Shown here piece after piece: positions 32,142 through 44,790 of a stretch of 64,000 nt of DNA; the first letter of the stretch is position 1; every line of letters starts with the position of its first letter. Origin of the DNA: Onthophagus taurus (lineage: Eukaryota; Arthropoda; Insecta; Coleoptera; Scarabaeidae); the NCBI RefSeq assembly GCF_036711975.1, contig NC_091972.1, forward strand, positions 27,285,001 to 27,349,000, read 5' to 3'. The notes below the pieces were generated by a model. The model did no database searches and was not told the origin of the DNA. It saw nothing but the letters and a program-made list of their open reading frames with translations. Position numbers and translations under genes: made by a program.

Positions 32142-32557
32142 TCCTACGATGACTCTTCCGTCTGGGGTTACGCCGCGCAATCGCACGTGCAAAAAGTCCA
32201 ACTTGTTTAGAACGAGGTCCTAAGGATGGCATTTGATGCACCTTGGTTTGTCAGTAACGCGACACTGCACAATGATTCCCAGATGGCGACCATCGAGGAA
32301 TTCATTCGGGACAAGGCCAGTACCGAGTTTACGCGGCTCGAAAACCATCCCAATCCCCTCCTAGCGGGATTAACGGATTACAACGTTGAACACCTTCGCC
32401 CTTAACGGTCAAGGCTGCTTCTCGTCTGACGATCCAGGAATCCGACTGTCCTTCCCAATTCCACTTTCGATATCACTAAATTAGTGAATACAATGTAACA
32501 TATGTATGTATTTTCCGTTAGTTTTAGGTCCGATGAAAAGGGCCACGTTCACCGTTC
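32142..32557 (+). mobile_element. Jockey copy 5, 5'-truncated 3' end
   Basis: Holds the last part of ORF2 (from the TTYASSVWGYAAHSH region, with a small deletion) and the 3' UTR, ending GTTCACCGTTCA. Stops and frameshifts are present (for example at WFVSN..., and CCCTTAACGG in place of the RHKRPRLLL region). Near-matching flanks TCAAGATCC (32132-32140) and TCAAGATCT (32556-32564) look like the target duplication. It lies just outside the piggyBac right end. Confidence 0.8.
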
Positions 32558-32564
32558 AAGATCT

Positions 32565-34263
32565 TTAATTTGTTTGTTAATATCCTCCCAATAAAGGTTG
32601 ATAATATAAGTACGAAGGCTTTCACGGCCGGTGTTAATTAAACTAAAACTAGAACTAACACTAGACCTACTAGTCTTTTGAAAAAATGCTTGACGAAATG
32701 CCATGTTGCAACCTTCTTCAGAAACAAGTTCGAAGCGAAACACTTCGAACTTGTTCTGAAGTGTTTTTCTTAAATTTAAGTTAAGAAAACAAAATTTTCA
32801 GTTTATGATCACTCTACTACGTACATAGATATGCTAAAATAGCCCACCCAAAAATTCCAAAATGTCGAACTAATAACTTAGCAAAAATTCACCCACGCTT
32901 CTTCTCTTTACGAAGTCTTGTGATAAAGAGGAAGACCTCTCGCTAAAATTTTTCCAAAACCGAAATTAAAAAAAAAGTTCATGAATGACATAATATAATA
33001 ATATTCCCTAAATTATTTCCTAATAAATTTACTTTACAAAACTAAAGATTGAAGAAGAAAAAAAATAACAATTAAACTTTAAAATTTGAATCAACACGAA
33101 AAATTAAACTAATTAATAAAAATAAGTAAATGTCGTAACGACGGTAATGTACAGATGGGGATTGTTTCAGATTCCGTTGCTGTAACAAAAAAAATAAATA
33201 GAAAATTACCCTAAATAAAAAAAAATAAACCAACAAGATTAGTCGCTTGCAGAACGGAATAATTGTTTAAAATTTCTGCCAATTTTTCCAGAAATCTTCA
33301 ATCATTCTTCTTAAAAGTTACAATTAGAAAATGTCCTCGAGTTAAAACATCGTAATAGTAGACCCTACTAATCGGAAACGGCACACATTAAGAACAGCAT
33401 AAAAGAAAGAGAATAAATTAAGAATAAAAGTTAACCTAACATTTATTCTAAAAGATACAAGATATTTTGGTACAAAACAACATTAAAGAAACATTTCATT
33501 TCAAAAACCTTCACTCTGATATTGCCTTCTTTTAAAATAAATAAAATATTGTTTTTAAACATATTTTGTAACATTGAACGGAAACGAAAATCTAATATCT
33601 ACTATAAACTACATAAATTAAAAACAAAACAACATTCTGTTACGTTTCTCTTAATCACCTTAGTTTCTACTAAATAATTTTAATTAAAATTTAATTATTT
33701 ATTTATGTTATATTTATTCTCTTATTGTTTTGTATGTTTCTAGCAACGGAATTCGAGATTCCTACTCCTTTCACTTTCCCTATTCGTTACGAGAGGTCGC
33801 GGATGATCGGCTAAAGTTTAGATTCCTTCTTGATATATTTCACTCACATCGTTTTGGTCAATTTTACGACATTTTGGGGGTTTTTAAAATTTTTGGGTCG
33901 GTTGTTGAACGCGATGTTCTTTGACTTATTGAATAAGAACCATATTCATTTTGTTATCTCTATCCATTTTATCCAACCCCAAAAACTCAAACGTCTATAA
34001 GTCCCTACAGATTGGGTACGTTCCTAAACACTCCCCCGCAATTTTGGTATTAAAGTTAAACTACCATTGTTTTAAACGTATTCCCGTCTTAAAGTATTCT
34101 AATCTGTCTTAACCTCTAGTCACAACCTTTGTTAGTACATCTGGAAAATTTTCATTTGTAGTATATTCCCACTTTGATTGTCTGTTAACAATACACTTCA
34201 TTTAACTTTTGTAAGATTCCCTTCAAATACACTATCGCTCGTGCTGCTCTTGCTGCAGCTATA
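32565..34263. other. AT-rich spacer without identified genes
   Basis: Near 32715-32770 there is a hairpin-forming inverted repeat (ACAAGTTCGAAG / CTTCGAACTTGT) beside a CTTCAG motif, probably a transposon terminus. Nothing else is supported. Confidence 0.35.
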
Positions 34264-35390
34264 CAGTATGTCCCCGGATCGAGTTACAAAGAGGAAAAAA
34301 AATATATTACCGATTTTTCAAACTTATCGCAGCATAAATAATGCGTCGGATATGCTCAAACCACTAAATCGCACGAACTTTATATTCTAACTATAGAAGT
34401 TTTTTATTCCCATTTTTGTGTAAAAAATTATACTTTTCCTAAATTAAAAATTTTTCAAGTTCAATTTACAATATGTAACCATAGAAACCAATAAAATAAA
34501 ATAAAAATAAAAGTTACAACTTATGTTAGTGAAAAATATACGGACAAATCAAATTAAAATATGGTCAATTGCATAAAATATTTTAAATGTAAATTTATGT
34601 AATAACACACTATGTTATTCCTCCCAATTCGGCACACATTTGAAGACGACTTCTAAATTCTTTATAAGAAGTACGAATTTCCGCCAGTGGTAGAGATTCT
34701 ATCGCTTTAATTATTCTTAGTTTTAATAGTTCTGCATCATCTTGTTATGGTTCACTGTAAACAAATTGTTTCAATCGTCCCCAAAAATAAAAATCCATAA
34801 TTGTAAGATCAGGACTACGTGCTGGCCATCAAATAGAACCATTTCGTTCAATCAATTTTTGACGAAATTGTAAATTTAACCATTTGGCACAATGTGTGAA
34901 TGGTAAGCTGGGCAACTGTCTTGCTGAAAGTACATTGACCGTATAAAATTTAAAGGTAATTGGATTTACATCGCTCCTATAACGACAATGCTGGGAAGAA
35001 ACAATGTCATTTGTTGAAAACCTATCTGAAAAGCAGCGTCGTCCTCATTTAGTCTCTTTATGGATAAAACAGAACCCGTTTCCAAATTTTTTTTCATCAG
35101 TTTGCGAACCCCACATGAAATATTCTTGTATCCGGATATTTTTGCTGGAATTTTTGTATAACTACACGAATACATAGTGAATCATGTTTTCGTGTAGTTA
35201 TACAAAAGTACCATAGCACAGTACTAAATAAATTCTCTCTTTCACGGTTAGCATCGCATAAAAAGCCTTAATCTCACCAACATAAGTTGTAACTTTTATG
35301 GTTTCTATCGCTTCGCTAGCGCCCTCTAAGGGGATGAAATTCACTACCTCTTTGATTCTTTTATAACAACTTTTTAACGCCATTGAATGT
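34264..35390 (-). mobile_element. mariner-like element, truncated relative of 47496-48975
   Basis: Starts TA-CAGTATGTCCCCGGATCGAG, the same terminus as the copy at 47496, and follows it through the region GGTAGAGATTCTATCGC and beyond. The opposite terminus is missing, and an internal deletion is apparent near 34960-35000. Transposase fragments on the minus strand (LMKKNLETGSVLSIKRLNED) are interrupted. Non-functional. Confidence 0.7.
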
Positions 35391-35514
35391 TAACATAAAA
35401 AAATATGGGTTGAAATGTTCATTCTTTAGTGGTTCTTTTTCGTCTCTTTAGTTTTTTCCTTAAAGATGTTTTTCCCTATGACAATTCCTATAAAAAATAA
35501 TGTATTAAATAATT

Positions 35515-36650
35515 TAGTTATCTTGACAAAGGCCTGACTTGGAAATCACACATTAGTTGCAACAATTGTACTCACCCAGTGTCGAAAGACAATTCAATGT
35601 GGGATCTACACGTCTGTACTAAGACCTGTACTAAGATGGTAGCTCACGGAGCCATAGTTTGGTGCTCAGCAACGAGTGGCCTGCCTGTTAATTACGGGTG
35701 CCATGAGATCGACATCCACCATCGCGCTGGAGACTATGCTGAACGTGCTGCCCCTAGATATTTTTATCAAGGAGGTGGCCGCGATGGCGGATAATAAGCA
35801 GGTTGTAAAAATGGGAAAAGTCTGGAGCGAACTCTGGAGTGAGGCTGTTTGTAAACAACCTCTCCTTGAAGCTCCGGTAGACTACATCACACCTACTTTC
35901 TTAAACAGACCACACTTTGGCATTGAAACGCTACCCCGGAGTAACTTAAGCACGGGCAAATCGCTGACCATCTACACTGATGGATCAAAGAAGGCTGGAG
36001 ACTCCGGCGCCGGAATTTTCTCGCACGATCTCCAGCTACACCTATCCACTTCGCAAGGGTCCTACTGCACGACTGCTCAGACCGAAATAACTGCTATAAA
36101 TATAGCAACCAATGTGATTATCGACACCAAAACAGTTGGCAGAAACGTTGTAATCTGCACAGATAGCAAACAGGCTATGCTGGAGGTTGGTAGGCATCGA
36201 ACTACATCATCGTTTGCGAAGTCCTGTCGGCAATCACTTGAAGAGGCTAACGTTTATAACAATGTTACGATAAAGTGGCGGAAAGGATATACCGGAAATA
36301 AGGGACACGATCATGCGGACAGGTTGGCGAAACGGGCGGCTAAGAAGTCACCGGTCTCCCCTGAACCGTTTGTACCTCTGACTTTCAATACAGCATCAAA
36401 TATGGGATGAGACTGCAGTAGATGGTTTTGCAAAGAAAACTCTGCTCTACCCTGACCGGAAGAGATCTACTCAGTTCCTGAGAAAATCAAAAAGTGACTT
36501 GAGGCTCCTCACCCACTTCCTGTCCGGACACTGCAGGTTACGCAAGCACGTCAAGTTCACCGCTCTATTAACGTTCATTAAAAACTTGGGCTGGTTTGGA
36601 CTTGGTGGGATAAAGCCATTGGAGATGAAAAATGGCAAGAGTATATAAGA
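35515..36650 (+). pseudogene. Non-LTR retrotransposon ORF2 3' fragment with RNase H domain
   Basis: A short RT C-terminal trace (LDKGLTWKSH near 35524) is followed by a clear RNase H domain at 35676-36410: YTDGSKKAGDSGAGIFS, TEITAINIAT, ICTDSKQAML and WRKGYTGNKGHDHADRLAKR. The Asp, Glu, Asp and Asp positions of the RNase HI active site can be followed. After a stop or frameshift, QFLRKSKSDLRLLTHFLSGH continues the usual post-RNase H region, but the terminal zinc knuckle is missing. RNase H places it in an I/LOA/R1-like group and not in the Jockey family elsewhere in this window. Confidence 0.8.
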
Positions 36651-36739
36651 TAGCATTAAAGCCTTTCCAGTACTACTTATGCTTTTTCCCGTATCTTCTT
36701 AAGATGTACACAAAATTTAAAACCCAACACTTAAATTAA

Positions 36740-37700
36740 CAATAGTATATTATTATATGTGAGTAGAAATTTTGACCACGACTATTGAAATTAATTCCAT
36801 AAATTTATTTGTCCACGACTACCTTATAATATATACCTTATGAATGAGTTTTCTAAAACAAAATGGTAGTCATTTTTCACGGAGTGAATAATAGCGGTGA
36901 ATAATAATCATTATTCACGGGTAGCCATCTTGACCAGACTAATAATAATTATTTGAAACGTTAAAAGTTCAAAAAACGTCAATTTAATTCATTTTTTTAG
37001 GAGTTTCTAAATGTTTGACATTAAAAAAACCTAAACAAATTCTTTTTTTCGTATGATTTAAGCATAAATTAATTAATTTTCGTAAAGAAAACGACGTTTT
37101 ATAAAACTGACACTTAATTTTGACAGATTGTTGTGAAGTTGGTTACAGTTAGTAACATTGAATTTGTGTCACATTGACGTTTAACCTTTATTCAAAAATT
37201 TATTTAAAAAATAAATTTATGGAATCAATTTCAATAGTCGTGGACAAAGTATAGTATTCTACTCGCATATAATGAGCTATTATTCACGAAGGTTAAGTTT
37301 ATGTCACGAGCGTAGCGAGTAATAATAGCCCTCATTATATGCTCATATAATAATATACTATTTTTAAATAAATTTTTGAATAAAGTTTAAACGTCAGTGA
37401 CACAAATTCAATGTTACTAACTGTAACCAACTTCACAACAATTATTTGTCAAAATGAAATATCAATTTTATAAAATGTTTTTTTACGAAAATTAATTAAT
37501 TTATGCTTAAATCATACGAAAAAAAGAATTTGTTTAGGTTTTTTTAATGTCAAACCTTTAGAAACTCCTAAAAAATTGAATTAAATTGACGTTTTTTTGA
37601 AATTTTAATATATGATAATGATTGAATAATGATTATTCACCGCTATTATTCACTCTGTGAAAAATGACTACCATTTTGTTTTAGAAAACTGTTATAAGAT
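36740..37700. repeat. Foldback MITE with roughly 400-bp arms
   Basis: Left arm 36850-37250 and right arm 37330-37690 are near-inverse copies around a centre near 37290. Outer parts share TTTTCTAAAACAAAATGGTA and ACCATTTTGTTTTAGAAAAC; inner parts share a TTAATTAATTTTCGTA-type segment. An outer sequence GTCCACGACTACCTTATAAT (about 36811) recurs inverted at 40265-40290, beyond the adjacent mariner, so the mariner inserted inside a larger inverted-repeat element. Non-coding. Confidence 0.65.
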
Positions 37701-37737
37701 ATATATACAATGTGTCCCCGGATTGTGTACCCGTAAG

Positions 37738-38906
37738 TAGTGGTTCGCACGAGACCAACGAGACGAGATTTTCATAAAGTCTTGTCTCGTCTCGCCGATG
37801 AACTAATAAGTCTTGTATCAAGTCTCGTCTCGCAAGCTCCACTCTCGTCTCGTCTCGTTTCTCGTACGAGAGTATCATAAAAGTATCGAAATCCCGTCAT
37901 GCATAATCTTATTGTTTCAGTGCAATAAGGAATACTTAAATACTTGCTATAATGTAAGAGTCGGAAGACAGACTTACAGCCCTCAGCCTGTCGGTCGCAA
38001 ATGATTTTGTTTTTCACCCAATCGTTTAGGCATAACAAACATCGGGCAGATTTATTATTAAGGCGATTTCGATGTTTTCTTATAGTTAATGCAGCACATG
38101 AGAATAATCTTTCCGCCGGGACTGAAGTAGCCGGTATGCTTAAGAGATCTCGTGTCATTAAACATAAAATAGGAAATTCAGAAGCATGAATTTTCCATCA
38201 TTGTAATATATCTGCGTCTTTATTATACCGAGGAATAGAATAATATTTTTGAAGCTCCTGCATCCATTCTCCTTCGGAAGGCGTAGGATTTACTACATAC
38301 AAAACATCAATATCAATTACAAAATCCGACTTTTCCGCTCTAGAATCTGCTCGTTCCTCCAATGCCGTTACTTTCGAACGTTGGTCTTCTGATTGATTGA
38401 AATAGGCAATCTTGTCATATCAAAAACTTCTATCTTATGCCGCGAATTTAGAATTAATACTGCAGCATAAATGTAATTAGTTTTACGATAATGCTTTAAT
38501 ATTTTGTCTCTCGTAGCATGAAAAGTAACAATAAGCTGCTCTTCGACAGCGTTTTGATCTGCCTTTCGGTCCCATGTAAATATTTTGCTCTCAATATTAT
38601 GTATTACATATAACATACATAGAACCACCATAGGTAATTTGATGTACTTCTCTCCTCCGAGTTTCTTGGAAAGTATTTGAAAGTCGACTAGTAATTTATG
38701 CACTTCTTCTAGCAGTATCTATTCTTTGTTCTCAAGAGCATATGGTTTTAAATCAACAACATTACTTACCTGCGAGACTCTCGTACGAGACGCAAGACCT
38801 CATGCACGAGACTCGAGACGAGACCAATGAAAGCCTCGCCTTGTCTTGTCCGAGTATCGTCTCGAAAACGAAACGAGACCATGCGAGACTCTCGTACGCA
38901 CCACTA
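37738..38906 (-). mobile_element. hAT element with TAGTGG termini
   Basis: Starts TAGTGGTTCGCACGAGACC and ends with the inverse of TAGTGGTGCGTACGAGAGTC. Flanks CCCGTAAG (37730-37737) and CCCGAAAG (38907-38914) form an 8-bp target duplication with one mismatch. The subterminal parts are rich in TCTCG/CGAGA repeats. It interrupts the mariner element. Confidence 0.8.
37772..38703 (-). pseudogene. hAT transposase remnant (C-terminal part)
   Basis: 38703-38368 contains KLLVDFQILSKKLGGEKYIK and LPMVVLCMLYVI, the region before the hAT catalytic end. 38158-37772 contains LSIPATSVPAERLFSCAALT and NRLNNKSARCLLCLNDWVK, the C-terminal dimerisation domain. Frames between are broken and the N-terminal two-thirds is missing, so this is a deletion derivative that would need a transposase supplied in trans. 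Confidence 0.8.
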
Positions 38907-39296
38907 CCCGAAAGGTATAATTGACAATAAATTTTTGAATTCAAATTCCATCTTTTGCAATTAAAGTCTGGATGTCATAAAACGAAATATAACCAAGTTT
39001 TACGTCAAATTTCCTCAAAGTACCAAAGTTAACGCAAGAAGTTTGATAACCGTTGCAGGTAAAGTGGTCTTTCTGAGCAAAGTACAACAAAAGTTGATTA
39101 AGATAAAATGTTTGTTATGTTAAATTATAGCGATATGCAGAATTTTATTAATTTAGCATATAAAAGAAAAAATGAGTTTTTTCTTGAAAATTTTTTTCTA
39201 ATATTCCGTTTTACAATAAAAACAAATGACCTAAGTGAACTAACAATTATCATTTGATAGCTTAGCTTTAGCCTATTGTCAATATTGTAATATTAA

Positions 39297-40043
39297 TTGG
39301 CCATGTTTACATTACAACATAAAATATTTATAGTGCAGTGCTATGGATTGGGGAACATTAGTTACAATGCAGTTTTAAGGCAATTTGAGGAAAAATTTGG
39401 ATTTTTAGTAGATAAAAAACAATTAAGAGGGTTGTTAAAAAATTTTCGGAAACGGGTAATGTGGAAAATAAAAGGAAGGAAAAAAAGCTTTTAGATTAAC
39501 ATGATGCGGGGTCGATTGTTGCAGTAACGAACGCAATGGATTACGGTAAGATGTCGTTAAGAAAAAGGGCAGTTCCAGTCGGTATAAGTAAATCCCATTT
39601 ACAAAGAATTTATCGAGAAAATAAAATATTGCCGTATAAACCAAAATTTAACCACACTATCGAATTAGGTGATGAAGCAAAACGTTTAGATTATTGTTTG
39701 TGGCTTGGGTACAAAATTTTCGGACGAAGCATCGTTCACCACTAATAGAGTGGTTACATCACAAAATTGTCGATTCTGGTCAAAGACTAATCCACATTAT
39801 CGCATAGCTTGTAAACGCCAGTATTCCCAGAAAGTGAATGCGTGGTGTGCTGTTTCGTGGGACGGTGTTATTGGACCTTACTTCATAAACGGCAATTTGA
39901 ATCAACACCGATATTTGGAAATACTAGAAAATTATTTATTTAATTATCTTCACGACGTGGATTTAGAAAAACGCAATGTCGGAAAAGGGCTGAATTATGT
40001 GTTAGTGTTGGTGGTGGTATCATTGAATAAGCTTTTATGTTAA
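39297..40043 (+). pseudogene. mariner transposase remnant
   Basis: 39297-39494 holds the first helix-turn-helix (KIFIVQCYGLGNISYNAVLR). 39536-39745 holds the second (KRAVPVGISKSHLQRIYREN). 39705-40043 holds the start of the catalytic domain (FSDEASFTTNRVVTSQNCRF, then RQYSQKVNAWCAVSWDGVIG and GPYFINGNLNQHRYLEILEN). The first catalytic Asp is visible in FSDE. The region with the remaining acidic residues is deleted and frames are shifted. Dead copy. Confidence 0.8.
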
Positions 40044-40399
40044 TTTAGTTTAGATCGAAAATGTTTTGTTAATCTTATCTAAATTAATAAAATTCGGCAT
40101 ATCGCTATAATTTAACATAACAAACATTTTAACACTTTGAGGACATTTGACGTAAAACTTGGTTATATTTCGTTTTATGACATCCAGACTTTAATTGCAA
40201 AAGATGGAATTTGAATTAAAAAATGTATCGTCAATTATACCTTACGGGGACTCACTGTATATTATAAGGTAGTCGTGGACAAATATATTTACAATTGTAA
40301 ATGATTCTATTGATTTCAACGTTCTCACATTTCATACATTTCTTTTATTGACGACATTCCTGACTCATTTTCACCATTTTTCGAATTTTTATTAATCTT

Positions 40400-40816
40400 T
40401 TAACACAAAAAGTTAGCCTCGTATTCCAACTCGTTAACAACCACTTCTTCCTTATACTCTTTCAACTGTCTTAATGGCGTAAAAATTTCATTTTCCGTGG
40501 GAGGATGGAATTTTGTTAAAGCCGCTAATTTCGCTCCTTTCGGTAATTGGACGTTATCGTTCCATGGACCATTTAAATCGGACTCATTTAAACTCGGTTA
40601 TGCATTGAACTGTAGCTGAATTTTATCATTCGTGTTTTCAAATAATTTTCGATAAAGTTTAATCATTTGGTACAATTTATCGTGTAAGCTTGCGTTAAGC
40701 TTACGCCGCGCGCCGTTATAAGAAGGCAGTATTTCATCAAGGATTTCAACGACCGATACCGGGTTATAAGTGATTTCTTTGGAATCAACTCTTGGTTTTA
40801 ATGATGTTCCAGTCAT
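40400..40816 (-). pseudogene. Unidentified ORF with one internal stop
   Basis: Frame from the ATG at 40816 (MTGTSLKPRVDSKEITYNPV) runs to TAA at 40400-40402 with a single TAA at about 40599. The residue pattern on both sides looks genuinely coding (SVVEILDEILPSYNGARRKL; then DLNGPWNDNVQLPKGAKLAA, FHPPTENEIFTPLRQLKEYK). Length about 138 codons. I do not recognise the family and see no domain. It lies on the same strand just downstream of the multi-exon relic ending at 40927 and could be related to it. Confidence 0.4.
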
Positions 40817-41721
40817 TTTAATGATAACCGCATGGGCAAAACAATATTTTAAATAATCTTGAATTAATTAATTTCAAGTAAAACACTTAGTTAATGGAAA
40901 ATAAATGCGATAATTTATCATATCAATTAATATTCCTTCAACATGAACGTTGATTTTTCTCTGGGAAAGCATAAAACACCATTCTTGTTATACATTATGA
41001 GGAATAGTTTGGATCTGAGTTCTCCATGAAAGAATAGGAAATAGTCAGTATCTATGAAAACAATTAAAATTGATTTGTTAGTAAAAAAATAAAATTAAAA
41101 TTACCGTACCGTCTTAAGATTATCTCGGAACTATCAACTTCATTCAATGTATTTCGCTCATCTTTTAACATCTTTGTTAATGATAACGTTATTTTATCGG
41201 TCTAAAGAAAAAATGAATTAAACAATTAATGATGATTCGTAGAAGGAGAAAGTTGTGCTAAAGAAAGTTTATTAATCAAGAGATGCTTCACGCAGCCTTG
41301 TTTTTTAATTTAATATTTTTAATTAGGTACAACATTTTGAGACTGTTGGAAATATGTAAAAGGTAAAAGATTTCAAAAAGCCCCAAAAACAAAAGTCATT
41401 GCCCATCATTAAAACGTCACATTTTCAGACACCCAAATATGCCTTTAAAAGTGTCTAAACGATTTCTGAGTAGATACTTTTAGACCTACTACCAGACGAC
41501 ACTAATAGATTTCAAGAAGTCTCCCAAAACTAACTTATCAATGCTTTTCCTAGAATATCCTGATATTTTTCAGAATTTCCTTAATTATCAATTGCGTGTT
41601 TAAACAAACGCAATTGAATTAGGAAGTATCATTTATAAATTTAGCATATAAACAAAATATAAATTGACGATGGAAGAGAAAGACGCAAATACTGGATCAT
41701 GTTCTCCGAGGAAGTTATATA

Positions 41722-44700
41722 CAGGGTGTTTCGGTGACTCGGGGAATAAATTTAGCCACATATACCAGAGTGAAAATGATGACGATTCATGTAAAAAAAA
41801 TTAGTAAAAGTCTTCAAATTTCAAAGATACAGGCTATCAAAGTGAGGAAATGTTAACACGTTATGACGCCAAATGCGTTAAAAGATTTTAAATCAAAACA
41901 AAAAAAAAATAACGAAATTTTCAACAAGGACAAAACTAGTTTTATCACCCTGAGATGTACGCGAGTCCTCGACCGGTTCAGTGAAGAAGGGAGGGGTATT
42001 TATATGGCGCCACACAGTTAACCCCCCGTACAACACGAACTGTGACGTGAGATGATGGAGTATGGTGATATAAACAAATAACACAACAAAACATAAACGC
42101 TCAACAAAATAGGTTTTGAGTTACAGACAAAATTTATTAAAAAAAAACTCCCGTAAATAACAGGTAAATAAAAAAAATAAACTAATAACAAAATTATAAA
42201 ACGGTAAACTTTTAGGTTCAAACAACAAAAAAAACCATATTGATGTTTGCGAGCTTTAAAAAAAATGAAAGTCAAAACTAAAAGGAAATTTAAATCAAAA
42301 TACCAAAAAAATGAAAATGAAAAATTAACCCGCGTCTGATTCCGTATGGTTGAGCTCAACGTGAAATCAAAAATTATAAAAAAAAACATCAACGCCAAAA
42401 ATAGAATTAAAAAAAAACTCGCCAAACAAGGATTTACAAAAAAAATTGAAATGATATTATAAAAAAAAACATCAACGCCAAAAATAGAATTAAAGAAAAA
42501 CTCGCCAAACAAGGATTTACAAAAAAAATTGAAATGATATTATAAAACAAAAATTGAAAAGGTTTAATGTTCCAATGATTAATTAATTTAAAGATTTTCT
42601 TAAGGAAAATCAAATAAAAAAAAAATATATAAGATACAAATTCTTCAATGACCAAAATAATAGTATGTTGTTCTATCTGACCTTTACTCCAAGTCTTGAT
42701 CACCGGCCCGATTCGAAGTAAATCCTCAGCAACAAATTCTGATGACTCAGGAAAGGTAAGGTAATATTCTTTGTTTTGTTCCAAAAAAATAATTAAAATC
42801 CTTAGGATGTAATGGAAATTATACCCTTGGACAATGGTTCCAAAATACCAACAAAAAAAGTTCTTCCAATAAGAGATGCCAAAAGTTGCTCCCCTCAATA
42901 AAAACCTGGATATAGAAATTAAAAAAAATGAAACGTGGAAATATTAGATTTAAGAATTTTTGTTTGTAGGATAGCTTTTCTTTTTAAGTAGTTAGTAATT
43001 TTTTTTTTAGTAGTTAGAAAATTTTTTTTTAAAGTAGTTAGAAAATTGTTTTTTAAAGTAGTTAGATTTTTTTTTGAAAAATAGATTTAGTAGATTGTTA
43101 GTTTAAGAATCAAAAGAAAAAAATAAATATGAATATGCCAAAAACTAATTAATAAAGACCTTACAAAAATGCTTACCTCTGATGTTCGAGGTTTAACCAG
43201 AGGACAGAAGAAAATGCAATGAAATACGTTGAAATCCGGAATCTCCGTACAATTTGGTAAAAGAAAAACACTTTTCCAAAACTTTATTTCGAGGGATGAA
43301 TCCCACAAATATGGATTAGAAACAAAATTTTACACCAAAACCAAAAATGGCGAACCAACCAAAATTTCTTTAACACTCGAGAAGGACATATTGCTCTGGT
43401 AATATAGTAAGAAAGAGAGAGATCAAGAAGAAAGTTGAACGGTCTTTTATACCCAAAAATCGAAAATATCAAAAAAAATTACGTCTGCGCAAGATAGAAC
43501 GATCATGAATTTACGACACCCTCTCAAAAGCAAAAAGGAGAATTTTAAAGTGATAGGAGTTAAAAAGAAAAAAAAAGGAATACTCAGAATATGTTGCTGA
43601 AAGAGAATACAATAAAATGTTATAAACAAACAAAATGTAAACAAAGTAAATAAAAATAATAAATAAGTTTCCGAATGTATGCAACTCATAACCCATTACA
43701 CATAAACAAGTCACCCACACATAACATAAAAATTTCGGAATGTAACAACATTTTTCCAAATATCTTAAACACTATTTACAGTAAAGCGCTGAAATTTGGT
43801 ACAGTATAAATCAATGTCATGTAAAATTTGTGAAGCAATTTATGAGTTGGATCGGTCCACGGGAACAATGCTATACAGACTGTTCCTAAAGTTTGTTTGC
43901 CCAGAACTTTTTTATTCTGTCATAACCCTACATTTATTTTTGCAGTTTCTAATAGTAAATTTAGTTTAGAAACGTTTATTACTCTTAGATAATATTGATA
44001 AAAATCACCATTTCTGTGTTAAATGCAAAAATGTTCTGTTCCGGTTTCAAGTAGCACTAAAACAAAAGAAACCTAAGTTTTTGAACATTTCTTTTAGTAT
44101 TTTTTATTACTTATCTTGTTATTTTATGTACTTTTTTTTGTTATTCCTGTTAATGTTGTCGTTTTTTTGTTGATTTTTAATTTATTGTTTTTGGATTCTT
44201 TTATTAAACCAACTAAAAGAAATTAAAAATGTGATTTATCTAAATCTACACTTGGACATGTTGCATACATACATAATAGTTATGACAGCTGAGTTCGATT
44301 TTCACTTCTCATTGCCAATTCAGATTCAGATTTATTTATTTATTTTTTTTAGTGTTATTGAATTCGGAGCCTAACATTTTTGCATTTAATACGAAAACCG
44401 TGGTTTTTATCAATATTCTCTACGAGTGATAAAAGTTTCTAAACTAAATTTACTATTAGAAATTGCAAAAATAAATGTAGGGTTATGATAGAATAAAAAA
44501 GTTCTGAGCGAATAAACTTTAGGAACAGCTTGTATAGCATTGTTCCCGAGTACCGATCCAACTCACAAATTGCCTAATGATTTTCTGTGATATTAGTTTA
44601 CACTGTACCAAATTTCAACGCTTTACCATAAATAATGTTTAAGATATTAAGAAAAACGTGTTAAAATTTCCTAACTTTGATGGTCTGTATCTTTGAGGAC

Positions 44701-44790
44701 TTTTACTAATTCTTTTTTATATGAATTATCATCATTTTCACTCTAGTATATGTGGTTACATTTGTTCCCCCAGTCACCGAAACACCCCTG
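41722..44790. mobile_element. Long-TIR DNA element with internal insertion
   Basis: Termini TA-CAGGGTGTTTCGGTGACTC (41722) and the inverse at 44790, with TA duplication. The right arm (44390-44790) matches the left arm in two parts, 41722-41870 and 43745-44040. About 1.9 kb is thus inserted in the left arm. Arms of roughly 400 bp and the TA target suggest a mariner-like MITE. No transposase is recognised. Confidence 0.7.
42373..42548. repeat. Tandem duplication of about 92 bp
   Basis: The phrase AAACATCAACGCCAAAAATA, with its following ACTCGCCAAACAAGGATT and TGAAATGATATTATAAA parts, occurs twice head-to-tail inside the insertion in the long-TIR element. Confidence 0.8.

Larger units (their letters stand above)
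37708..40257 (+). mobile_element. mariner-like element interrupted by a hAT element
   Basis: Termini TA-CAATGTGTCCCCGG (37708) and GGGGACTCACTG-TA (40257), with shared subterminal sequence (CCATCTTTTGCAATTAAAGT near 38950 and its inverse near 40200). The hAT at 37738-38906 inserted 30 bp inside the left end. The plus-strand transposase relic is at 39297-40043. Confidence 0.75.

Noticed and set aside
32120-32142. TATATAAG upstream of Jockey copy 5 as further evidence for start-site targeting
   Set aside because: The spacing to the duplication is about 11 nt, not 22, the duplication is imperfect and the copy is heavily truncated.
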